28,554 bases of DNA from JAZNQL01 sp045590155 (GTDB lineage: Bacteria; Bacillota; Clostridia; UMGS1883; UMGS1540). The stretch is taken from NCBI GenBank assembly GCA_045590155.1, contig JAZNQL010000006.1:1-28554 (forward strand). The letters are read 5' to 3'. Below, piece after piece: positions 1-7,943 of the stretch. Numbering within the stretch: the stretch's first letter is position 1; each line of letters begins with the position of its first letter. A program made the translations under genes and the position numbers. A model generated the notes under the pieces. The model worked only from the letters and a program-made list of their open reading frames with translations, did no database searches and had not been told where the DNA came from.

Positions 1-140
1 GAGAAAGGAATTGTTCCTTTATACGAAGTAATAACTTTGAATTAGTAAATTTGAATATTACAACAAATATCGGAAAATTATAAAATTATTCAGCGTTTAA
101 AATTTTTATAATAAAATTTGAGAAATAATGCAAAAAATTC

Positions 141-169
141 TTGCTATTTTACACATTTTGTAGTAAAAT
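141..169 (+). promoter_or_regulatory. Sigma-A promoter of the amino-acid ABC operon
   Basis: A -35 box TTGCTA (141-146), a 17-bp spacer and a -10 box TAAAAT (164-169) lie 34 bp upstream of the lipoprotein start. The first 140 bases contain no gene I can support, only A/T-rich DNA and a short inverted repeat at 4-20. Confidence 0.6.
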
Positions 170-203
170 AATTTGTGTACTATTTATTTAGGAGGATATA
201 ATC

Positions 204-971
204 ATGAAGAAAACATTAGTATTACTTTTGGCATTGACTCTTTGTCTTACTGTTTTTGCAGGTTGTTCAAACAATAGCCAGCAGAACGATCAGGGAAAGA
301 AATTCGTTATCGCAACAGATAAGGGCTTCAGTCCTTTTGAATTCCAGGATGCAGAAGGCAACATCGTAGGTATTGATATGGACATTCTTGCAGCAATCGC
401 TGAAGACCAGGGATTTACATATGACTTACAGTACGTAGGTTGGGATGCAGCTATCGCAGCATGCCAGGCAGGGCAGGCTGATGGTATGATAGCAGGTGCT
501 TCCATCACAGAAGAAAGAAAAAATAACGGCTGGATTTTCTCTGAAGGTTATTACGATGCAACACAGGGCATGGCAGTAGCAAAAGATTCAGATATTGACA
601 GTTTTGAAGATTTAGCTGGCAAATCAGTTGCAGTTAAGAATGGTACAATGAGCAACGCTTATGCAGAAAGTATTAAAGCTGAATACGGCTTTGAAGTAGT
701 TACATTCTCAACATCACCTGATATGTATCAGGCAGTTTTAGGCGGACAGGTTGCAGCTTGCTTTGATGATACACCTATCTTAAAGTACAACATCAAAACA
801 GGCGAACTTGCTATGAAGTTTGTTGAAGGAACAGAAAACGAACCCGCACAGTACGGCATGGCTATATTTGATGCTGCAAATCAGGAACTCTTAGACCTTT
901 TCAATGCAGGTCTTAAGAACATTAAAGAAAGCGGTAAATACGACGAAATAATTGCAACATATCTTGGTTAA
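204..971 (+). CDS. Polar amino-acid ABC transporter, substrate-binding lipoprotein
   Basis: This is the extracellular solute-binding component of an amino-acid importer (SBP_bac_3 / GlnH-HisJ family). It has a lipoprotein signal peptide with lipobox FAGC, so the mature protein should start at Cys21 and be lipid-anchored outside the membrane. The family features are the opening around 'DKGFSPFEF', the 'GIDMDILAAIA' helix, and the late 'YDEIIATYLG' end. At 255 aa it has normal length. The start is supported by GGAGG at 191-195. It is the first gene of an operon with the permease and ATPase. Family members bind glutamine, cystine, arginine or histidine; the exact ligand cannot be decided from sequence alone. 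Confidence 0.93.
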   Translation: MKKTLVLLLALTLCLTVFAGCSNNSQQNDQGKKFVIATDKGFSPFEFQDAEGNIVGIDMDILAAIAEDQGFTYDLQYVGWDAAIAACQAGQADGMIAGASITEERKNNGWIFSEGYYDATQGMAVAKDSDIDSFEDLAGKSVAVKNGTMSNAYAESIKAEYGFEVVTFSTSPDMYQAVLGGQVAACFDDTPILKYNIKTGELAMKFVEGTENEPAQYGMAIFDAANQELLDLFNAGLKNIKESGKYDEIIATYLG

Positions 972-997
972 TTTTAACTTTAAACGTAATTAACTGT

Positions 998-1023
998 AAG
1001 GGCATTGGAATTCCGATGCCCTT
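998..1023 (+). promoter_or_regulatory. Intercistronic hairpin between binding protein and permease
   Basis: An inverted repeat with 13-nt arms (998-1010 and 1011-1023) has one G·U pair and a GGAATTCC centre. No U-tract follows, so it is not a classical terminator. Hairpins here in binding-protein operons usually protect the upstream mRNA or partly end transcription, which gives excess binding protein over membrane components. That role is inferred. Confidence 0.6.
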
Positions 1024-1051
1024 GCGGAATGTATAGGAGGCTTTTTGATTT

Positions 1052-1723
1052 ATGGGCCAGCTTATAAGCACATATGGCACTCTGTTGCTTACAGCGATGG
1101 GACAAACCTTACTTCTTGCTTTATTGGGTCTGTTCTTCGGTTGTATTTTAGGTATAATATTCGGTCTTGCCAGTGTTGTTGACAATAAGGTAAGCCGTGC
1201 CATTTCAACTATATATGTAAACCTTATACGAGGTGTACCTTTAATAGTTTTGGCATTCTTTGTTTTTTATGGTGTACCTTACGGTCTTAAAAATATGTTT
1301 GGCGTAAGCGCAGTATTAACATCTCTTCAGGCAGGTACAATATGCCTTGCTTTAAACTGCGGTGCCTATATGTCTGAAATAATCCGTGCAGGTATTCAGT
1401 CGATAGATAAGGGACAAATGGAGGCTGCAAGAAGCCTTGGTCTTACATATTGGCGTTCAATGTTCAGGGTAGTTTTACCTCAGGCTGTAAAAAATATGAT
1501 ACCCAGCATTGTAAATCAGTTTATAATCACTTTAAAAGACACATCTATTTTATCGGTTATCGGTTTCCCGGAACTGGTAAACAAAGCACAGAATGTAATT
1601 GCAATTACATTCAGGTCCTTTGAAATGTGGGCAATTGTAGCAGTTATGTATCTTGCAGTTATATTAACTTTGCAACAGATTGCCAAAGCTTTGGAAAGGA
1701 GATTAAACCGTGGCCGCGAATAA
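1052..1723 (+). CDS. Polar amino-acid ABC transporter, permease
   Basis: A 223-aa inner-membrane permease of the HisM/GlnP family. It has several hydrophobic segments and the cytoplasmic coupling ('EAA') loop, visible as 'MEAARSLGLTYWRSMF' followed by 'VVLPQA'. The phrase 'LIRGVPLIVLAFFVFYG' early in the protein is also typical. Only one permease is encoded, so a homodimeric channel is expected. The start has GGAGG at 1036-1040, and the 3' end overlaps the ATPase gene by 14 nt, indicating translational coupling. Confidence 0.93.
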   Translation: MGQLISTYGTLLLTAMGQTLLLALLGLFFGCILGIIFGLASVVDNKVSRAISTIYVNLIRGVPLIVLAFFVFYGVPYGLKNMFGVSAVLTSLQAGTICLALNCGAYMSEIIRAGIQSIDKGQMEAARSLGLTYWRSMFRVVLPQAVKNMIPSIVNQFIITLKDTSILSVIGFPELVNKAQNVIAITFRSFEMWAIVAVMYLAVILTLQQIAKALERRLNRGRE

Positions 1724-2456
1724 AGAAAATGTAAAGATACATGTATCAAATCTTAAAAAGACATTCGGGCATCTTGAGGTTTTGTCGAATATAACAACCG
1801 ATATCTATGAGGGCGAAGTTGTTGTTATAATTGGTCCTTCGGGAAGCGGTAAATCTACCTTTTTAAGATGTCTTAACCGTCTTGAAACAATAACAGAAGG
1901 CGAAATTTTAGTTGACGGTTACCGTATTGATGACAAAAAAATAAATATAAATAAAGTACGCGAAAATATTGGTATGGTGTTCCAGCTTTTTAATCTGTTT
2001 AACAATTTAAATGTTTTACAGAATCTTATGCTTGCACCTGTTGACCTTAAAAAGGCAACAAAGGAAGAAGCTGCAAGAGAAGCAATGAGAATGCTTGAAA
2101 AGGTTGGGCTTGCAGAGAAGGCCGAAAGCTATCCTTCACAGCTTTCGGGCGGACAGAAGCAACGTGTTGCGATTGCACGTGCTCTTTGTATGCATCCTGA
2201 CATTATGCTTTTTGATGAACCAACATCAGCGCTTGACCCGGAAATGGTAGGAGAAGTTTTAAATGTTATGAAAGGTCTGGCAAAAGACGGCATGACAATG
2301 CTTGTTGCAACACACGAAAAGGGCTTTGCCAGAGAGGTTGCAGATAGAGTAATATTTATTGATGATGGGGTTATTGTTGAAGAAGGAACGCCCGAAGAAA
2401 TCTTCTCAAATCCCAAAAACCAGAGAACAAAAGACTTTTTGGACAAAGTTTTATAA
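1710..2456 (+). CDS. Polar amino-acid ABC transporter, ATP-binding protein
   Basis: A 248-aa nucleotide-binding subunit of the GlnQ/HisP type that powers the importer. Visible motifs are Walker A GPSGSGKST (42-50), a Q-loop at Gln92, signature LSGGQKQR (145-152), Walker B IMLFDEP (165-171) with catalytic Glu170, and the switch His202. Translation starts at a GTG (1710) with AAAGGAG about 8 nt upstream, inside the permease gene. Start and stop regions overlap by 14 nt. Confidence 0.95.
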   Translation: MAANKENVKIHVSNLKKTFGHLEVLSNITTDIYEGEVVVIIGPSGSGKSTFLRCLNRLETITEGEILVDGYRIDDKKININKVRENIGMVFQLFNLFNNLNVLQNLMLAPVDLKKATKEEAAREAMRMLEKVGLAEKAESYPSQLSGGQKQRVAIARALCMHPDIMLFDEPTSALDPEMVGEVLNVMKGLAKDGMTMLVATHEKGFAREVADRVIFIDDGVIVEEGTPEEIFSNPKNQRTKDFLDKVL

Positions 2457-2468
2457 GAGGGAATAAGT

Positions 2469-3428
2469 ATGTTTATAAGCGTTAACGATAAAAGTATAAG
2501 ATTTACTGGCAGATGGGGTAATGGTGCAGGAACAAAAAGGACGACTGCCCCAGGGTCTTATTTTGAGTTTGCTTATAAAGGAAAAATGGCTATCTTACAC
2601 TTTGGAATGTCTTTAAGAGAACCTGCCCCGCATTTGTGGATATCTGTTGACGGGGGAGCAAAGATTGAATCTCAGGTATCATCATATGTTCGAATAGATG
2701 CAAATGATGATGGTGTGCACAACGTAAAGGTTATATTCAAAAGTGCAGTGGAAAGTTTTCATCGTTGGTATCAACCCCTTGAAGGTGTGGTAGAGTTTTT
2801 TGGTTACGAAGCAGATGAACCTGCCATCCTTTGTGAAGATAACAGAAAGATTATAGAATTTGTAGGAGATTCAATTACAGAAGGTGTACTGATAGACCCT
2901 ACATATACAGACCGTGACCACACAAGACTTTTGCAGGATGATGCTATCGCAACTTATGCATGGTTTACTGCCGAAGAATTAAATTTGCGTCCGATAATAA
3001 TGGGATATGCAAGTGTGGGGGTAACAAAAAGCGGTTCTGGTAGTGTTCCGGCAGCACCACAGGCTTATCCTTATAATTTTGATCAAAGTAATATAACGCA
3101 TAAACCAGATTATATATTGGTAAATCATGGTGCGAACGATATGCATGCACAGTGTGATTTATACATTGAAAAATATAAAGAATTGCTTGATATTATACGT
3201 AAAAATCAACCGCAGGCAAAAATTGTTTCACTTAGCGCTTTTTATGGAGTGCATGAAGAGGCACTTGGGCAGGCAATAGAAGAATATAACAAGAGAAATT
3301 CAACCGATATAGGTTTTATAAGCTCAAAAGGCTGGGTTCCAAAAGAACCATTACATCCTTTAAGAGACGGTCATAAAATTATTTCGGAGAAACTTATTCC
3401 GTTGCTCAAAAAAGAGCTTGGACTTTAA
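2469..3428 (+). CDS. SGNH-family esterase with N-terminal beta-sandwich (CE2-like)
   Basis: This 319-aa protein has two parts: an N-terminal region of about 115 residues that looks like a beta-sandwich, and an SGNH hydrolase domain. The layout resembles carbohydrate esterase family 2, which removes acetyl groups from sugars. SGNH blocks seen are GDSITEG (Ser135 nucleophile), a glycine near 184, GAND (Asn223), and 'EPLHP' with His296 in the place of the usual DxxH. The acid position is Glu293 rather than Asp. There is no signal peptide, so the protein should be cytoplasmic, unlike most CE2 enzymes. It starts 12 nt after the ATPase stop with GAGGG in the gap, so it is the last gene of the importer operon. 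The substrate is unknown. Confidence 0.8.
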   Translation: MFISVNDKSIRFTGRWGNGAGTKRTTAPGSYFEFAYKGKMAILHFGMSLREPAPHLWISVDGGAKIESQVSSYVRIDANDDGVHNVKVIFKSAVESFHRWYQPLEGVVEFFGYEADEPAILCEDNRKIIEFVGDSITEGVLIDPTYTDRDHTRLLQDDAIATYAWFTAEELNLRPIIMGYASVGVTKSGSGSVPAAPQAYPYNFDQSNITHKPDYILVNHGANDMHAQCDLYIEKYKELLDIIRKNQPQAKIVSLSAFYGVHEEALGQAIEEYNKRNSTDIGFISSKGWVPKEPLHPLRDGHKIISEKLIPLLKKELGL

Positions 3429-3438
3429 TAAATAAAAG

Positions 3439-3468
3439 AGTCTCCAGTAAAAAGGAGACTTTTATTTT
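3439..3468 (+). terminator. Rho-independent terminator after the ABC/esterase operon
   Basis: AGTCTCC (3439-3445) pairs with GGAGACT (3454-3460) and is followed by TTTATTTT. It lies 10 nt after the esterase stop. Confidence 0.85.
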
Positions 3469-3498
3469 GAAAAATAGCAAATAGCATGAGGAGAAAAA

Positions 3499-4353
3499 AT
3501 GATACCGACCATAGCAATTATAGACCTTGGCTCAAACTCTATAAGAATGTCTGTTTACAGAATAGATAACAGTAGAAAAATAAACGAAATTAAACGAGTA
3601 CGAGAAACGGTACGTTTGAGCGAAGGGATGGGACTTGAAAATAAAATAACAGAAAAGGCAATGCAAAGGACTCTGGAAACACTTGTAGGTTTTAAAGCCA
3701 TTGCTGAAAAATTTTCGTGTTCAAAAATAATTGCAATAGCAACAGCGGCAGTACGAAGAGCCGTAAACAGAGAAGAGTTTTTAAATCGTGCAAATAGCGA
3801 GGGCGTTTGCTTTAGAGTTCTTTCCGAAGAAGAAGAGGCGTATTACGGCTTTTTGGGAGTGGCATCAAAGGTTTCTTTTGAAGATTATGTGGTAATAGAT
3901 GTAGGTGGCGGAAGCAGCGAAATAACACTTGTAAAGAATCGTAAAATGATACAAACGAAGAGTATTCCGTACGGTTCGGTAGTTCTTACTGAAAATGTTA
4001 GCGAAGAAAGTATGTATAATTTTATTATGTCGCAGCTTCAAGAGGTCGAATTCCTTCAAATGGCAAAAAAATTAAACATTGTGGCATTGGGGGGAACTGC
4101 TGATATAATATCGAAAAGCCAGGAAAAGAAACGTTTTTCCAACAAAACTTTGAATTCGTTTTATGAAAAAGTGGCAAATACCTCGAAGAAATTACGTAAC
4201 ACAATAAAAGGAATTCCTGCTGACAGAGGAGACATAATTTTAGCAGGCATAACAATAATAAAAGCGCTTGCAGATTATATTGAAACACCTGAAATAACAG
4301 TGTGCAATGCAGGAATAAGGACAGGAATTCTTTTGGAGGAAATGATAAAATGA
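3499..4353 (+). CDS. Ppx/GppA-family phosphatase
   Basis: A 284-aa member of the exopolyphosphatase/pppGpp phosphatase family (ASKHA fold), which hydrolyses polyphosphate or pppGpp. Evidence: the N-terminal phosphate-1 loop 'IIDLGSNSIRM', the 'ATAAVR' segment, an acidic stretch around Glu110-113 at the catalytic-glutamate position, the glycine loop DVGGGSSE (134-141), and 'ALGGTAD' further on. It lacks the C-terminal HD-like region of the longer enterobacterial enzymes, as is usual for short Gram-positive forms. GAGGAG precedes the ATG. Its stop overlaps the trmL start as ATGA, so the two genes are co-translated. Polyphosphate and pppGpp activities cannot be told apart here. Confidence 0.85.
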   Translation: MIPTIAIIDLGSNSIRMSVYRIDNSRKINEIKRVRETVRLSEGMGLENKITEKAMQRTLETLVGFKAIAEKFSCSKIIAIATAAVRRAVNREEFLNRANSEGVCFRVLSEEEEAYYGFLGVASKVSFEDYVVIDVGGGSSEITLVKNRKMIQTKSIPYGSVVLTENVSEESMYNFIMSQLQEVEFLQMAKKLNIVALGGTADIISKSQEKKRFSNKTLNSFYEKVANTSKKLRNTIKGIPADRGDIILAGITIIKALADYIETPEITVCNAGIRTGILLEEMIK

Positions 4354-4841
4354 GCTTTAATATAGTTTTACACGAACCAGAGATTCCGCAGAATACTGGC
4401 AATATTGCAAGAACGTGTGCGGCGACAGGTACAAAATTGCATATAATAAAACCCATGGGGTTTGAAATTGACGATAAAAAACTTAAAAGAGCAGGTCTTG
4501 ATTACTGGCATCTTTTAGGCGTGCAGTATTACGAAAATCTTGAAGATTTTTTAGAAAAAAACAAGGGTTGCAGACTGTTTCTTGCAAGCACAAAAGCTGC
4601 AAAAATACATTCCGAAGTAAAATTTTCTGATAATGATTATATTATTTTCGGTAAGGAAACAAAAGGACTTCCCGAAGATTTTGTATGCGACAATATTGAC
4701 AATGCAATACGTATACCTATGATAGATGAGGCACGCTCTTTGAATCTTTCAAATTCTGTTGCCGTAGTTTTGTATGAAGCTTTAAGGCAAACAAACTTTG
4801 GTAATCTTAAAACACAAGGTAAATTCAAAGATATGCTTTAA
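4350..4841 (+). CDS. trmL: tRNA (cytidine(34)-2'-O)-methyltransferase, SPOUT family
   Basis: A 163-aa SPOUT-class methyltransferase that 2'-O-methylates the wobble base of tRNA-Leu using S-adenosylmethionine. Diagnostic segments are 'LHEPEIPQNTGNIART' near the start, 'GLDYWHL', 'FGKETKGLP', and the knot region 'IPMIDEARSLNLSNSVAV'. The start at 4350 is chosen over an in-frame upstream start at 4302 because GGAGGA (4335-4340) sits correctly in front of it, the conserved domain begins at once, and ATGA couples it to the phosphatase gene. Length matches the family (about 155-165 aa). Confidence 0.93.
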   Translation: MSFNIVLHEPEIPQNTGNIARTCAATGTKLHIIKPMGFEIDDKKLKRAGLDYWHLLGVQYYENLEDFLEKNKGCRLFLASTKAAKIHSEVKFSDNDYIIFGKETKGLPEDFVCDNIDNAIRIPMIDEARSLNLSNSVAVVLYEALRQTNFGNLKTQGKFKDML

Positions 4842-4860
4842 AATTAAATTAAAAAAACTA

Positions 4861-4889
4861 TTGACAAATTTTTTAACAAAGTGTATAAT
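4861..4889 (+). promoter_or_regulatory. Consensus sigma-A promoter of yceD-rpmF
   Basis: A perfect -35 TTGACA (4861-4866), 17-bp spacer and perfect -10 TATAAT (4884-4889), 33 bp before the YceD start. It rules out the longer open frame starting at 4881, which would lie inside the promoter. Confidence 0.92.
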
Positions 4890-4922
4890 ACCTATGTTGT
4901 ACCTTTGGTAGGAGGGGAAAGT

Positions 4923-5405
4923 ATGCTTTTGAATTTGACAGAGATATTAACCTGTGAAGGTTCATCACTATCGTTTGAAGAAGACTTTACTCCCGCTTTC
5001 TCTGATTTTGGAGGAAGTGAATATGAAATGAACAGTTTTAAACTTTCGGGCAGCGCTAAAAATTTATTTGGTGTAATTGAAATATCTGTTTCTATAGAAG
5101 GAAAAGGTAAAACTTCATGTGCAAGATGTGCAGAAGATGCAGAGTTTAGTATAAAAACAGAAGCACTTTATACTCTTGGCAGAGAAGGGGAAAACGAAGC
5201 AGAGCTTAACGAAAGTAACTGTGTTGATATAGGTGCAATAGCAGAAGAAACTTTACTTGCGGCTATGCCTACAAAGGTTCTCTGCAAACCCGACTGTCTT
5301 GGACTTTGCTCCATGTGCGGTACAAATTTAAATAATACACAATGCGGATGTAAACCTGTAAAGGATAATCCGTTTAAGAATTTTAACTGGAAAGGCGAGG
5401 TGTAA
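4923..5405 (+). CDS. YceD/DUF177 family protein
   Basis: A 160-aa protein of the YceD (DUF177) family, which is nearly always encoded just before rpmF and is linked in other bacteria to 23S rRNA processing or accumulation. It carries CARC (66-69) and a cysteine-rich C-terminal block (Cys121, 125, 129, 132, 141, 143), the usual family signature and possibly metal-binding. The start at 4923 has GGAGGGG (4911-4917) and follows the consensus promoter. The L32 gene begins 3 nt after its stop. Confidence 0.88.
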   Translation: MLLNLTEILTCEGSSLSFEEDFTPAFSDFGGSEYEMNSFKLSGSAKNLFGVIEISVSIEGKGKTSCARCAEDAEFSIKTEALYTLGREGENEAELNESNCVDIGAIAEETLLAAMPTKVLCKPDCLGLCSMCGTNLNNTQCGCKPVKDNPFKNFNWKGEV

Positions 5406-5408
5406 AAA

Positions 5409-5591
5409 ATGGCAGTACCTAAGAATAAAGTTTCAAAATCAAAGAGAGATATGAGAAGAGCAAATAACTTCAAGTTGGAAGTTCCCGCTTTAGTAAAATG
5501 TTCAAAATGCGGTGCTTTTATCAAACCCCATCATATGTGCGGTGAATGTGGCTTCTACAATGGTAGAGAAGTTATCAAAACTGCAGAATAA
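5409..5591 (+). CDS. rpmF: 50S ribosomal protein L32
   Basis: A 60-aa ribosomal protein with the invariant opening MAVPKNKVSKSKR and a zinc ribbon formed by Cys31, Cys34, Cys44 and Cys47, the zinc-binding (C+) form. It is co-transcribed with yceD from the promoter at 4861 and followed by a terminator. Confidence 0.98.
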   Translation: MAVPKNKVSKSKRDMRRANNFKLEVPALVKCSKCGAFIKPHHMCGECGFYNGREVIKTAE

Positions 5592-5605
5592 TTATCAGTT
5601 AACTC

Positions 5606-5632
5606 AAGCCTTGGGCAACCGAGGCTTTTGTT
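5606..5632 (+). terminator. Rho-independent terminator after rpmF
   Basis: AAGCCTTGG (5606-5614) pairs with CCGAGGCTT (5619-5627), with one G·U pair and a GCAA loop, followed by a short T-rich run. Confidence 0.85.
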
Positions 5633-5661
5633 GCATTGAAAAAACAAATTAAAATTAACTG

Positions 5662-5690
5662 TTGACTCAAACAGTTTTTTTTGGTATACT
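5662..5690 (+). promoter_or_regulatory. Sigma-A promoter of the HPr gene
   Basis: -35 TTGACT (5662-5667), 17-bp spacer, -10 TATACT (5685-5690), ending 34 bp before the HPr start. It overlaps the beginning of the longest open frame (5662), which fixes the real start downstream. Confidence 0.88.
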
Positions 5691-5724
5691 ATTTTGTAAT
5701 CAAAAGAGTAAAAGGAGCACGTCT

Positions 5725-5994
5725 ATGGTTTCCAGAGAAATTACTATCCAAAATCAGGTCGGTCTGCATTCTCGTCCTGCAACTTTTTTTATTCAAAAAG
5801 CAAATGAATTTCAGTCGGGAATATGGATTGAAAAAAATGAACGAAAGGTTAATGCCAAAAGCCTTTTGGGAGTACTCTCTCTCGGAATCACACGCGGCAT
5901 GACCATAAATGTTATTGCTGACGGAGAAGACGAACAGGCAGCTATTGACGCTTTGTGCGAGCTTGTTACTTCAAATCCGGATTTTGCTGAATAA
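5725..5994 (+). CDS. HPr phosphocarrier protein
   Basis: An 89-aa HPr-family protein. His15 lies in 'GLHSRPA', the site phosphorylated by PTS enzyme I, and Ser46 in 'NAKSLLGVLSLG', the site used by HPr kinase in Gram-positives for CcpA-dependent catabolite control. Having both means it can act as a PTS carrier and is not a Crh-type protein, which lacks His15. The Ser46 context has Leu-Leu-Gly-Val-Leu where the classic form has Ile-Met-Gly-Val-Met. AAAGGAG precedes the ATG at 5725. No enzyme I gene is adjacent, so a mainly regulatory role is possible. Confidence 0.92.
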   Translation: MVSREITIQNQVGLHSRPATFFIQKANEFQSGIWIEKNERKVNAKSLLGVLSLGITRGMTINVIADGEDEQAAIDALCELVTSNPDFAE

Positions 5995-6009
5995 ATTAAG
6001 AATGTAAAG

Positions 6010-6031
6010 CAGCCCTTTAGGGCTGTTTTTT
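6010..6031 (+). terminator. Terminator-like hairpin between the HPr gene and uvrC
   Basis: CAGCCC (6010-6015), TTTA loop, GGGCTG (6020-6025), then six T (6026-6031). It looks like an intrinsic terminator but ends only 14 nt before the uvrC start, with no room for a promoter between them. Confidence 0.8.
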
Positions 6032-6045
6032 AGGTTTTGAATATT

Positions 6046-7890
6046 ATGAAGGATATTATAAAACAAAAACTGAAAAATCTTCCAGATAAGCCCGGCGTTT
6101 ATATAATGAAAGACAGCGGCGGGGCAATAATTTATGTGGGAAAAGCCAAGATACTTAAAAATCGTGTAAGACAATATTTTGGCAAAGGTACTAACCATAC
6201 GCCTAAAGTGCGTGCAATGGTAGAAAAAATAGAGGATTTTGAGTATATTATAACCGACAGTGAATTTGAGGCTCTTTGTCTTGAGTGTAATCTTATAAAA
6301 GAAAATAAACCCAAGTATAATATTCTTTTAAAGGACGATAAACACTATCCCTTTATAAAAATAACCTATAAAGAAGAATATCCAAGAATGTTTTTAACCC
6401 GTAAAATAGAAGATGATGGAGCAAAATATTTTGGTCCTTACCCCAATTCTGCTATTGTTTATGAAACTATTGATATAGCAAGCAAAATGTTCGGGCTTCA
6501 GCAGTGTAAAAAAAGATTCCCGAGAGATATTGGGAAAGAAAGACCTTGTCTTTATCATTCCATAGGCAAGTGCATAGCTCCCTGCTCAAAAGAAATCACA
6601 AGCGAGGAATATCGCAAAGCATTTGATGACGTGGAACGTTTTTTGGAGGGAAAACACTCTGATTTATTGAAAAAACTTGAAAAAGAAATGAATTCTGCCG
6701 CAGAAAACCTTGAATTTGAACACGCCGCAAGGGTGCGTGATAAGATAAATAATATTCGCGGTATAATGAGCAATCAAAAGGTAATAGCAGGTCGCCGCGA
6801 TGATATAGATGTATTTGCTGCTTCGGTAGACGAAGATTTATCGGTGTTCGAAATATTCTTTATACGACACGGGAAACTTATAGGAAACGAAAGTTATAAG
6901 CAAAGCGGAGTCTTGGCAACAAGTGAAAGCGATGTTCTTACAGAGTTTGTAAAAGCTTATTATAACCGTGATGTATTCGTACCCGATAAGGTTTTGTGTG
7001 CACAAAGCATACACGATGCGATGACTACAAGCGAATGGCTTTCTCAAAAGAGAGGGAAAAAGGTACAGGTTTCGGTCCCGCAAAGAGGGGAACTGCGAAA
7101 GATAGCAGACATGGCAACTAAAAACTGCCGACACAATATTGCGGAATACAAAATAGAAATATTAAGTAAAATGAATAATAAAAAAGCCCTGGGAGAGCTT
7201 GCTAAACTTTTAGGAATAGAAATTCCGCACAGAATAGAGGCGTACGATATATCAAACACCTCGGGCGTTGACAATGTGGGTAGCATGGTTGTCTTCGAAA
7301 ACGGAGAAAAGGCTTCTGACCAATACAGAAGATTTAAGATAAAGTATATAGTTGGGTCAAATGATTATGACTGTATGAAGGAAGTTTTAGTAAGAAGATT
7401 TATGCATTATCACGAGGATGAAGAAAGCTCTTTTAAAAAACTTCCCGACCTTATACTGATTGATGGTGGAAAAGGACATGTTGCAGCTGCAAAGGAAGCC
7501 CTTTCACATCTTGCAATAGATGTACCAACCTTTGGCATGGTAAAGGATTCGAAACACAGAACCAGATCTCTTACCACTGAAAAGGATGAACTTTCGGTTG
7601 AAATAGGAAGCCCTGCTATGCGTCTTGTTACAAGAATTCAGGACGAAGCTCACAGGTTTGCTATAACTTATCACAAAAAACTTCGCGGAAAAAGAAATCT
7701 GAAAAGCGACCTTACAAACATAAAAGGAGTAGGGGAAGCAAAGGCTAAACTGTTAATGAAACACTTTAAGTCGGTTGAAAATATTAAGAACGCAAGCTAC
7801 GAAGAAATTGCCTCGGTAAAAGGCATTGATAAAAGCACTGCAAAAAATATTTTTGACTATTTTAAAGAAAAATCTTTACAAATTAAATAA
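6046..7890 (+). CDS. uvrC: UvrABC excinuclease subunit C
   Basis: A 614-aa DNA repair nuclease that makes both incisions around bulky lesions bound by UvrA/UvrB. Domains in order: N-terminal GIY-YIG nuclease (about 14-95, 'PGVYIMKD' and 'IIYVGKAK'), a cysteine cluster near 145-175, a UVR UvrB-binding segment (about 205-240, 'AAENLEFEHAARVRD'), the RNase H-like C-terminal nuclease (about 380-540, 'EAYDISNTSG' and 'LILIDGGKGH'), and tandem helix-hairpin-helix motifs at the end ('IKGVGEAKAKLL', 'VKGIDKSTA'). I prefer ATG 6046; a TTG at 6037 is in frame but adds only three residues. The ribosome binding site is weak (TAGG). Confidence 0.96.
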   Translation: MKDIIKQKLKNLPDKPGVYIMKDSGGAIIYVGKAKILKNRVRQYFGKGTNHTPKVRAMVEKIEDFEYIITDSEFEALCLECNLIKENKPKYNILLKDDKHYPFIKITYKEEYPRMFLTRKIEDDGAKYFGPYPNSAIVYETIDIASKMFGLQQCKKRFPRDIGKERPCLYHSIGKCIAPCSKEITSEEYRKAFDDVERFLEGKHSDLLKKLEKEMNSAAENLEFEHAARVRDKINNIRGIMSNQKVIAGRRDDIDVFAASVDEDLSVFEIFFIRHGKLIGNESYKQSGVLATSESDVLTEFVKAYYNRDVFVPDKVLCAQSIHDAMTTSEWLSQKRGKKVQVSVPQRGELRKIADMATKNCRHNIAEYKIEILSKMNNKKALGELAKLLGIEIPHRIEAYDISNTSGVDNVGSMVVFENGEKASDQYRRFKIKYIVGSNDYDCMKEVLVRRFMHYHEDEESSFKKLPDLILIDGGKGHVAAAKEALSHLAIDVPTFGMVKDSKHRTRSLTTEKDELSVEIGSPAMRLVTRIQDEAHRFAITYHKKLRGKRNLKSDLTNIKGVGEAKAKLLMKHFKSVENIKNASYEEIASVKGIDKSTAKNIFDYFKEKSLQIK

Positions 7891-7943
7891 AATATAGTAA
7901 TGTAAGAAAAGTAATAACATAAAAACTCTTTGGAGGTTTATAT

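Noticed and set aside
4..20. Inverted repeat AAAGGAA-TTG-TTCCTTT at the window start as a terminator
   Set aside because: The arms are only 7 bp and A/T-rich, no T-run follows, and the upstream gene is outside the window, so it may be coding sequence.
4025..4456. 143-codon minus-strand frame over the ppx/trmL junction
   Set aside because: It is antisense to two recognised families, and its Leu/Cys-rich translation has no domain signs.
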